Of a DNA stretch of 26,170 nt, positions 16,233 to 23,700 are shown piece by piece. Each line of letters opens with the position of its first letter. Positions within the stretch are counted from its first letter, which is position 1. The DNA comes from CAZGYE01 sp964530165 (GTDB lineage Bacteria; Planctomycetota; Planctomycetia; Planctomycetales; Planctomycetaceae): the NCBI GenBank assembly GCA_964530165.1, contig CAZGYE010000039.1, forward strand, positions 1 through 26,170, read 5' to 3'. A model generated the notes under the pieces. The model ran no database searches. It was not told the origin of the DNA and was given only the letters and a program-made list of their open reading frames with translations. The translations under genes and the position numbers were made by a program.

Positions 16233-17351
16233 ATGACCCCGCGCGAACGCATTCTGGCTGCGTTGAACCATGAGCCGCCCGATCGCACACCGACGGATGG
16301 CTGGTTCCATCCCGAGGTGGTCGAGTCGCTGAAACAACACTACCAGACCGACGACTGGTCGGTCATTCTCGACGGGCTGGGAATCGAAGGCTGGGTCGAC
16401 TTGAGTCCGCAGCTCGTCCCGACGGACCCCGACAAGCAGATCGTCCCCCAGTTCGGATCCGCATCGGGAGAGCCAGCGAGGTGGCTTGATGAACGGACCT
16501 TCGAAGACGTCTGGGGCGCTTGCTTTCGCATGGGCGACGACGGCCGTTATCGCGAGTGGCTCAGCGGTCCGCTCGAAGACGCTCAAACGGTTGCCGACAT
16601 CGAGCGTTTCGAGATCTTGACTGCCGTCGAGATCAGCGAACCCGACGACTATGCCCGGCAAGTGGCGGCGTCGAAAGCGAACGAGATGTTCGTCTTCGCC
16701 AACCTTGAGAATCCGTTCCGGCGATTGTGGAACCTGCGTGGTTATCAAAACGCCCTGATGGACTACCTGGCCAACGTCGACGTGCTGGAGGCGGTCTACG
16801 ATTCGCTTTACGCGCTGTACACGGAAATGGCTTTACGGATGGCCCGCGCGGACGTGGACATGATCCGGGTCGTCGGCGACATTGCCATGCAGGACCGGAT
16901 CATCATGGGACCCGACTTGTGGCGGCGGTTTGACAAGCCGCGCATGGCCGAACTGATCGCCGCTGCCCGGGCGGTCAAACCGGACCTCGTCCTGTTCATC
17001 CACAGCGACGGCAAACTGACCGACCTGATGGACGACCTGATCGAAATCGGCTTCAACGTGATCAACCCCATCCAGCCCGAGTGCATGGACCCCGTCGAAG
17101 TGAAGCAACGTTGGGGCGACCGGATCACGCTGCATGGATGCATCAGCATCCAGCGCACGCTGCCGTTCGGCTCGGCAGACGACGTTCGCCGAGAGGTCGA
17201 TGCGTTGATCCGCCAATGTGGTTACAACGGCGGTTTGGTGTTGCTGCCGTCGAACAACATTCAACCCGATACGTCCATAGAAAACATCCTGGCCTGCTAC
17301 CACACCGCCCGTGACTTCGATGTGCGTGCGCTGGGTGGTCGCCCCGGCTGA
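16233..17351 (+). CDS. Uroporphyrinogen-decarboxylase-family protein (methyltransferase-like)
   Basis: The 372-residue product starts MTPRERILAALNHEPPDRTP, the standard opening of URO-D-superfamily proteins; GGAG (16218-16221) lies 11 nt before the ATG at 16233. The frame extends to 16176 without support. Other family blocks are GDIAMQDRIIMGPDLW (215-230), FIHSDGK (255-261), INPIQPECMDP (277-287), LHGCIS (300-305) and LLPSNNIQPD (337-346). True heme-pathway HemE is ruled out by the overall pattern. Cobamide-dependent methyltransferases (MtaA/MtbA) use a His-x-Cys zinc site where this protein has His257-Ser-Asp; His301-Gly-Cys303 is a possible alternative. It may act as a methyl or C1-transferring enzyme or on a small carboxylated metabolite in the cytoplasm, but the substrate is unknown. 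It is divergent from the cytochrome-like gene and ends in a strong hairpin. Confidence 0.82.
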   Translation: MTPRERILAALNHEPPDRTPTDGWFHPEVVESLKQHYQTDDWSVILDGLGIEGWVDLSPQLVPTDPDKQIVPQFGSASGEPARWLDERTFEDVWGACFRMGDDGRYREWLSGPLEDAQTVADIERFEILTAVEISEPDDYARQVAASKANEMFVFANLENPFRRLWNLRGYQNALMDYLANVDVLEAVYDSLYALYTEMALRMARADVDMIRVVGDIAMQDRIIMGPDLWRRFDKPRMAELIAAARAVKPDLVLFIHSDGKLTDLMDDLIEIGFNVINPIQPECMDPVEVKQRWGDRITLHGCISIQRTLPFGSADDVRREVDALIRQCGYNGGLVLLPSNNIQPDTSIENILACYHTARDFDVRALGGRPG

Positions 17352-17356
17352 GTTGA

Positions 17357-17409
17357 AAAAGCCCGCGGTGGCAACCGGCGGGACCCACGGGTTGCCACCC
17401 GTGGGCTTT
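17357..17409 (+). terminator. Hairpin terminator after the URO-D-family gene
   Basis: A long inverted repeat starts 6 bases after the stop. The arms, 17357-17376 (AAAAGCCCGCGGTGGCAACC) and 17390-17409, pair except for one mismatch, one bulged base and the outermost base. The left arm starts with an A run and the right arm ends GGGCTTT, so it resembles an intrinsic terminator, possibly bidirectional. The GCCCGTGGGTGGCAACC-like arm could also be a dispersed repeat. Confidence 0.65.
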
Positions 17410-17450
17410 CATGCAAAATGACCCGGATATGATGGACAAGGAGATTCACT

Positions 17451-17691
17451 GTGTCGTTTTCCGTTGGCGCCTGGAGAGTCTCTCTGACTCCACCGTGGGG
17501 CGTTGAGCTTGCCGGTTTCGGTGACTACCTGCAGCGAACTTGGCAGCGCGTTCGCGCCGGACCTCACGGCAACGGCGCTGGTGGTCGATGACGGCAAAAA
17601 CCGCTCGGCGCTGGTCGCCGTCGACCTGATGTACATTGATGCCGAGTTCGTGCAGGCGGTCCGTCAGCTTGCTGCAGCCGAGACGGACCTA
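17451..17691 (+). pseudogene. Frameshifted, truncated neutral-ceramidase-like gene remnant
   Basis: A GTG at 17451 has a good ribosome-binding site (AAGGAG, 17438-17443, 7 nt spacing). It reads VGAWRVSLTPPWGVELAGFG, typical of the N-terminus of neutral/alkaline ceramidase-like proteins, then hits TGA after AGPHGNGAGGR. In another frame the expected continuation appears: DLTATALVVDDG followed by ALVAVDLMYIDAEFVQAVRQL. A frameshift near 17545-17560 therefore separates two consecutive parts of one domain. The similarity ends about 17680, exactly where the antisense 3' end of the isoaspartate methyltransferase gene begins (17689). The hundreds of downstream residues of this family are absent, so this looks like a deletion remnant. 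Family assignment is from motif recognition only; a planctomycete-specific relative of the ceramidase fold is possible. Confidence 0.6.
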
Positions 17692-18606
17692 CTTGTCCCT
17701 TGTTTCAGCCTCGCCGGTCATGGGAACGAATGCCACACTGGCGACGTTCTGTTTGCGGATGCTTCCGTCCGCCTGCTTCTCGATGACGAGCAGGCTCTGG
17801 GAACGAAAATATTTTCCAGCCGAACCAACTGGGATCACCAACCGGCCCCCCGGAGCTAACTGCTCGACGAGCGGCCCGGGAACGTGATCCGGAGCTGCCG
17901 CGACGATCATGACGTCGAACGGCGCATGTTCCGGCCAGCCGCGATACCCATCGCCGCAGCGGACTTCGACGTTGTCGTATCCAAGAGACTTGAGTCGGCT
18001 GCCGGCTTCGTCGGCAAGGGGGCGGACAATCTCGATGCTGTAGACCGTCTTGACCAATTTCGCGAGCACGGCCGCCTGGTAACCGGAACCAGTTCCCACG
18101 TCCAGCGCGCGGGAATTCGCCTTCGGCTGCGCGAGCTGCGTCATCAGGGCCACGATATACGGTTGCGAGATCGTCTGGCGATGGCCAATCGGCAGCGGAT
18201 GGTCTGCGTAGGCCTGGTGACGAAGGGCCTCCGGCACGAAACGGTGCCGCGGTACGCGACCCATCACGCCCAGGACTCGCCGATTGGTGATGTCACGGCT
18301 GCGAAGCTGCCGCTCGACCATCTGCAGCCGCATTTGCGTGGCACGCTCCTCAGCGGCGGGGTCGCTGATTCGCACCGACTGCTGGGCTGCCGGCTTCTGT
18401 GCCACAACAGGTTCTTGCTCCCGGGCAGGTTCTTGCTCCGGAACAGCAACACCGGACGGCAGCGCGGGACGGGAGAGGCTTTTCCCGTCCGCAAGCGGCC
18501 CCTCTGAAAAGTGGCCATCGTCGTGGAGTCGTGCTGAGGCGAGCCACGCCAAAAGCAGCGCCATCAGCACGACTGCGAACAGTGTCATGCGGACGCCGGT
18601 TCCCAT
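17689..18606 (-). CDS. pcm: Membrane-anchored protein-L-isoaspartate O-methyltransferase
   Basis: The 305-residue product has a hydrophobic segment at 8-25 (signal anchor or signal peptide) and a low-complexity linker (about 45-90) with EQEPAREQEP. The PCMT domain spans about 90-300: RHRFVP (120-125), DHPLPIGHRQTISQPY (135-150), the SAM-binding LDVGTGSGYQAAVL (168-181) and GDGYRGWPEHAPFD. The enzyme methylates isoaspartyl residues in damaged proteins to start their repair. The domain is of typical length; the N-terminal extension is not part of the cytoplasmic E. coli enzyme and points to the periplasm or membrane face. Two starts are possible (18606 or 18588), neither with a clear ribosome-binding site; the longer is given. 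Its 3' end touches the ceramidase-like remnant on the other strand. Confidence 0.86.
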   Translation of the reverse strand: MGTGVRMTLFAVVLMALLLAWLASARLHDDGHFSEGPLADGKSLSRPALPSGVAVPEQEPAREQEPVVAQKPAAQQSVRISDPAAEERATQMRLQMVERQLRSRDITNRRVLGVMGRVPRHRFVPEALRHQAYADHPLPIGHRQTISQPYIVALMTQLAQPKANSRALDVGTGSGYQAAVLAKLVKTVYSIEIVRPLADEAGSRLKSLGYDNVEVRCGDGYRGWPEHAPFDVMIVAAAPDHVPGPLVEQLAPGGRLVIPVGSAGKYFRSQSLLVIEKQADGSIRKQNVASVAFVPMTGEAETRDK

Positions 18607-18671
18607 GTGATCATTCTACGGCCTCCAACGGCTTTGTGAACCGCCGAATCGTCACGAATGCGACTCATTTC

Positions 18672-18807
18672 AACCCGGATTACTCACAGAGGCCATGTGA
18701 ATGCACGTGACTCATCCCAAACCGACGGCTTGCCGTCGCCGTTGTGATGCAGGCTGTGACCGGCGACGATCAATCGTCGGTTTGGGGCTCTGTGAATAAT
18801 CCGGGTT
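18672..18807. mobile_element. Nested palindromic, MITE-like element
   Basis: Three nested inverted repeats share one centre. The outer arms at 18672-18691 and 18788-18807 match at 19 of 20 bases (AACCCGGATTAYTCACAGAG). The middle arms at 18716-18727 and 18775-18786 match perfectly over 12 bases (CCCAAACCGACG). The inner arms at 18734-18741 and 18761-18768 match perfectly over 8 bases (CGTCGCCG). The loop is 19 bases and no coding capacity is present. The layout fits a short non-autonomous mobile element or a large structured RNA; no target-site duplication is obvious at the ends. Confidence 0.5.
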
Positions 18808-18940
18808 CCAACACGCTCTCTCGTCCGCCGGCCGAGCCTGTCGGCGTCCGGTCCTTGAAAAAGCGATCGGTGGGGGTTACGTTCTGAATCAGGACGGAAC
18901 CTCACGCACGACATGGCAACGTTGTCCCTCTACAGCCCCC

Positions 18941-18946
18941 AAGGAG
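18941..18946 (+). promoter_or_regulatory. Ribosome-binding site of the Gfo/Idh/MocA gene
   Basis: AAGGAG lies 8 nt before the ATG at 18955. It selects this start over the ATG at 18913 and places the signal peptide right at the N-terminus. Confidence 0.8.
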
Positions 18947-18954
18947 TCTCCCCC

Positions 18955-19980
18955 ATGTTGCGACATCTGATTCACACCCTGTTGGTGGCGTACGCTGGTT
19001 TTGCCGTCACCGGAGTAGCCGCCGCCGAGGATGCGAAGTCGAAGCTGATTCGTGTGGGAATCATTGGCTTGGACACTTCTCATGTGCCGGCTTTCACTCG
19101 TTTGATCAACGATCCCAAAGCCGAGGGTGACTTGGCAGACTTGAAGGTCGTCGCGGGCTTCCCCGGCGGCAGCCCCGACGTCCCGGCTAGTGCGACTCGT
19201 GTGGAGGGTTTCACAAACATGCTCCGGGACAAGTTTGGTGTGGAGATTGTCGATTCGATTCCGGCGCTCTTGGAGAAGGTGGACGCCGTGCTGCTGGAGA
19301 GCGTCGACGGCCGGCCTCACCTCGAACAGGTCAAGCCGGTGCTCAAGGCGGGAAAACCCGTCTTCATCGACAAGCCGGTGGCCGGCAGCCTGGCCGACGC
19401 GGTCGAGATCTTTCGTCTGGCCAAGCAGGCCGGCGTCCCTTGTTTTTCCAGCTCGTCGCTTCGCTTCAGCCCCGACATCCAGGCAATGCGGGACAGCCAG
19501 AAGATCGGCAACATACGCGGCTGCGCGGTCTATAGCCCCTGCTCGCTGGAGGAGCATCATCCGGACCTTTTCTGGTACGGCGTGCACGGCGTCGAGATGC
19601 TCTTTACGATTATGGGGACCGGGTGCGTGTCGGTGACCCGCGTGCAGACCGACGGGACCGAGCTGGTCGCCGGTGTCTGGAGCGACGGCCGAATCGGTAC
19701 TTTTCGAGGCATCCGCGACGGAAAAAAAGGTTACGGCGCCACCGTGTTCAGCGACAAAGGAATTGTGACGGCAAGCCGCTCCGGCGGTTACGATCACTTG
19801 GTCGCCGAGGTTGCCAAGTTCTTCAAAACGGGCAAACCGCCGGTCAGCGCTGAGGAGACGATCGAGATCTTTGCATTCATGGAGGCCGCCGACGAGAGCA
19901 AGCGCCAAGGCGGCAAACCGGTGACCATCAAGAGCGTTCTGGAAAAAGCGAACTCGCAAGTTACGGCCAGGACGCGGTAG
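18955..19980 (+). CDS. Secreted Gfo/Idh/MocA-family oxidoreductase
   Basis: The 341-residue product has a Sec signal peptide (LLVAYAGFAVTGVAAAED; cleavage near residue 24). A Rossmann fold follows: IRVGIIGLDTSH (32-43) is the dinucleotide-binding loop, but the glycine pattern is G-x-x-G-x-D rather than the usual GxGxxG. The EKP-type motif is FIDKP (137-141; Lys140 the usual catalytic lysine, Glu replaced by Asp). A histidine in YGVHGVEM (211) is the likely catalytic His. Family members oxidise or reduce sugars and inositols with NAD(P). Secreted versions are common in planctomycetes; some carry a tightly bound cofactor, which would be required outside the cytoplasm. Length is typical. No operon partner is visible: pcm is divergent and about 800 empty bases follow. 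Substrate unknown. Confidence 0.87.
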   Translation: MLRHLIHTLLVAYAGFAVTGVAAAEDAKSKLIRVGIIGLDTSHVPAFTRLINDPKAEGDLADLKVVAGFPGGSPDVPASATRVEGFTNMLRDKFGVEIVDSIPALLEKVDAVLLESVDGRPHLEQVKPVLKAGKPVFIDKPVAGSLADAVEIFRLAKQAGVPCFSSSSLRFSPDIQAMRDSQKIGNIRGCAVYSPCSLEEHHPDLFWYGVHGVEMLFTIMGTGCVSVTRVQTDGTELVAGVWSDGRIGTFRGIRDGKKGYGATVFSDKGIVTASRSGGYDHLVAEVAKFFKTGKPPVSAEETIEIFAFMEAADESKRQGGKPVTIKSVLEKANSQVTARTR

Positions 19981-20778
19981 AAGGTGTTGATCCGGACCAT
20001 GAGTGTCGGCCGGCAAGATTCGCGTTGTCAGTGCGTTGGGCGGATGCCGTCGCCTTCATCCTCTACGGGCAGGAAGGCTCGCTCACGGCCCCACCGGCGG
20101 AGAAGGGAACCCATCATTTCGTCTTGAGCAAGGACGAAGCCGTGATCCAACACCGCCAAGGATGGTTCACCTGTCTTTCGGCTTTCCACTGCCCAGTGGT
20201 GGAGAGCCGCTGGATTCAGGATCGGCAGAATTCCGTCAGCCTCTTCCGCAAAATGAGGCATCAGTAAATTCTTGCAGCCTGGGCCGGATCGGATAGCTCT
20301 TCCACATAGTTCGCGGTCTGTCTTGAACACCACTCCTGATCAGAATCCCGCTCACGCGTCCAAAAATTTCTGCCGAATTCAAAGTTTTTTTCGCAGCCGC
20401 GGCTAGTTCGATGCAGGATCTAGACCTCAGCACATACAGCCCTGCTCGTAACTGGTGTTGCCGTAGATGGTTATCGAATCCGCTTGCCGGACGATCTAGG
20501 TCGCAGTGACTCACCGGAGCTATGGATACATTGACCCGTCGGCACTGTATCCGCTGAACCCTTTTTGGCTCCTGAGAATCATTGTGTATCTGGGAGCCTT
20601 TGATTTACTTATGGGCTATGAGAGAACCCGAAACAAATGCGGAGTACCTGAAAACGAGACGGAAGCCAAAACAGTGGAATCCAGGCGAAGTCAGTTGAAG
20701 CGTGTTTGTGAACATGCAAACAAATTTTCCTTGAGTGTTTAGAGCTCAAACCCTTTTTGAAAGAGAGAGGACAGTACG
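19981..20778. other. Region without a convincing gene
   Basis: These 798 bases hold only short overlapping frames on both strands (for example 20028-20333 minus and 20506-20742 plus) with no family features or good ribosome-binding sites. The 20506 frame (78 residues, GTG start) has a short hydrophobic segment but no other support. Base composition becomes more A/T-rich from about 20300 on. The last part is the leader of the giant RTX gene, with a GAGAGG ribosome-binding site at 20765-20770. The stretch could be a decayed gene or insertion, or a long regulatory leader. Confidence 0.5.
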
Positions 20779-23700
20779 ATGTTGATGACTTCTTGGCTGC
20801 GTAGTGTGAAATCGACCCTGAGTTCGGATTCGCGGCGGCGGGCCCGCGCGGCATCACGGCGGAAAAAACTGCCGGAAGCGCTCCCATCGCAGGTGGAAAT
20901 GCTCGAAGACCGGACGTTGTTGAGCGTTAACATTTCGTACCGCGCCGACCTAACCGACCCTGCCGTCACGGAAAGACTGGTGATCACCACAAACAACATG
21001 GATGTCGGCAGCAATGTCAGTGATGACTCGATTCAGATCACCCAGAGCGCCACCGGGGTCGTCCAGATCATCACCAACGAGAATCCGTTCGACCCGTTGA
21101 GCACCACGTACACGATCACGGTCGATCCGAACCTCACACAAGACATCGGCGACAATTCGCTCATCTTCCTCGGGCCCGACACAGTCGCTGCACGGGCCAA
21201 TGAGGTCGAGGAGATCGAGGTGACCGGCAACATCGGTCTCAATACGATCGACCTTTCCGGCGTGAACACCGCCCCGAACAATTTCTCAGCCATCACGAGC
21301 GTGTCCGCCGACGGCGGGGAACAGGCCGATAGCATCGTCGGCAGCCCATTCGACGACAGCATTCAGGGCGGGGACGGCGAGGACACCATCGAGGGTGGGG
21401 GCGGTGACGATACACTCCAAGGCGAAGCCGGCGCCGACGTGATCAACGGCGATGCGGGGGATGATGAGATCAATGGCGGCTCGGGCAACGACGTCGTCGA
21501 CGGCGGGGCCGATGACGACAACATCCGCGGCAACAGCGGACGGGATGCTCTCGCCGGTGGTGCCGGCGCCGATACCATACAGGGCAATTCCGGCCGCGAC
21601 ACGCTCAGCGGCGGCGACGGCGACGACTCGTTGAGCGGCGGCAACGGCGAGGACCAAATGTTCGGCGGGGCCGGCAGCGATACGCTTTTGGGTGGCGAGA
21701 ACGCGGACCTGCTCAATGGCGGGGCCGGCGACGACACGCTCGACGGCGGGGCCGGTAATGACGCCCTGATGGGCGGCGACGGGGCCGACTCGCTCGTGGG
21801 TGGAACTGGTGACGACCGGCTGCAAAGTCTCGCGCCCGGCGAGGCGGACGAGAATGTGCTCGTCGACGTGGTGAGCTGGGATGCAGCCAACGCGGAACCG
21901 CTGGCTGGTTCGGCAGGCGATGTGAACCTGGTCACCGACGCCAGCACGACTGACTCTGAATTCAATCCTGCCATCGCCATCGATCCCACCAGCCCGGACA
22001 CGGTGGTGATGGTCTCAGAAGATACGACCGGAACCCTGGTGGTCCGCAGGAGCACCGACGGCGGGGCGACTTGGGTTGATCCGACCGACAGAACGGCCAT
22101 TGGCGTCGGCAGTGATCCCAGTGCGGCGTTTGACGCCTTCGGCAACCTCTACGTGGTCTTCCGGGATGCCGGTGGGAATATCGATCTCGCCTACAGCGCC
22201 GACGCCGGCGACAACTTTGTGGATAGTGCCGGTGCCGTTGGCGCCGTGTTCATCAACGACCTGGATCCGAGCGTGGATCCCACGGACGGAGCGATGAACC
22301 CAGTGGTGGCGACCGGTCCGGGAGCGCTGGGCGCGAACAGTTCCGCCTGGATCCTTTGGGAAGACAGCTCCCAAGTCGAGTTTGCCGCCTTGTCCGCGAC
22401 CGCTTTGGGATCCGCCAACGTTTCCTCGACCGCGGATCAGCAGGGAGTCATCGGCGGTACCGGTAGCGGCCGGTTTCCGGACGTGGCCGTCGGTCCCCAA
22501 GGTTCGGTGATTGCCGTCTATCAGGAAGAAGGCGCCGACGTTGAAGGGCCGACCATGATCAACGTCGTGGTGAACCCGGCCGGCTTGGCCGATACGAGTG
22601 GTAACGGCTGGGCCGCTCCGCAACCGGTGCGGCACCCGGCTGACGCCACCGCCCCCACGACCAACGTGGGCACCAACGACGCCATCCCGGCGGCGCCGGG
22701 AGGCATCAACGCCGCGCCCTCGATCGCCTGGGACCGCAGCGGTCAGACCGCGACCAACGGCCGCATCTATCTTGCTTACACTGTGGAAGCCGACGATCCG
22801 ACTGCCGCGACAGACACGACCGAAAACGAAACGACGAACGCCACTACGGGCAAGTTCCGCGATACGGACGTCGTGCTGGTGACTACCGCCGACTTGGAGG
22901 ATCTGGTTCCCGATCCCAACGATGGGGCTTTCGACAAGGATCCCACCGTCTCTTGGCCGGCGCCGAAAGTCGTCCACGATGATTTTGGGGACGACAAGGA
23001 CGGCGACGGCAACGCCAAGGACGCCGATGTGTTCGGCGAGACGCGCAGCCAGTTCATGCCGAATGTGGAGGTGGACCAGACCACTGGGGTCGTCGCCGTC
23101 AGTTGGTACGATGCCCGCAACGACGTGGGCAACAACGGTCAACCCGGCAACAGCAACGACATTCAAGCCTTGGAAGGTCCCGACGAAGACAGCGGCAACG
23201 ACGACGCCCAGCTCTACGGGACCGTCAGCATCGATGCCGGGTCAACCTTTGCGCCCAATTTCCGGGTCGGCGATTTTGAGCACCAGGGGACGCTCACCGA
23301 CGCCAGCGACGACAACCAGCACCCCTCCAACGCCAACGACGTGACCAACATGGCCGACGTCAACTACGGTGACTATGTCGGTCTCGCGTTTGAGGGCGGC
23401 CGCTTGAACGCCGTGTGGGCCGACAACTCCACCGCAGGCGCCAGCGAGACGCCGCTGGCGACACAGTTCGATCTGTTGACCACGCAATTCCGCATCCAGC
23501 ACGACGGAGACACCATGGACGGCCAAGCGGGCAAGGACACGCTGATCGGCAACAATGGAAACGACAGACTCTTGGCCGGCTCGGCCGACGCTTCCACGGA
23601 TGACAACGTGCTGATCGGCGGCGCTGGCGAAGATAAGCTGACCGGTGCCGCGGGTGAGGACCTGTTGATGGGCGGCGCCAACGGCGATCCCGTTGACGGC

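Larger units (their letters stand above)
18607..18954. other. Intergenic region between divergent pcm and the Gfo/Idh/MocA gene
   Basis: About 350 bases hold the promoters of two divergent genes. The main content is the nested palindrome at 18672-18807. The frame of the downstream gene is open from 18913, but the start at 18955 is preferred. No RNA gene or further coding sequence is recognised. Confidence 0.55.

Noticed and set aside
20028..20333. 101-residue minus-strand frame in the empty region
   Set aside because: No recognisable motif; competing frames of similar length on the other strand; no ribosome-binding site judged convincing.
20506..20742. 78-residue frame with a hydrophobic segment upstream of the giant RTX gene
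   Set aside because: GTG start without a clear ribosome-binding site, no family features, and it lies in a likely leader region.
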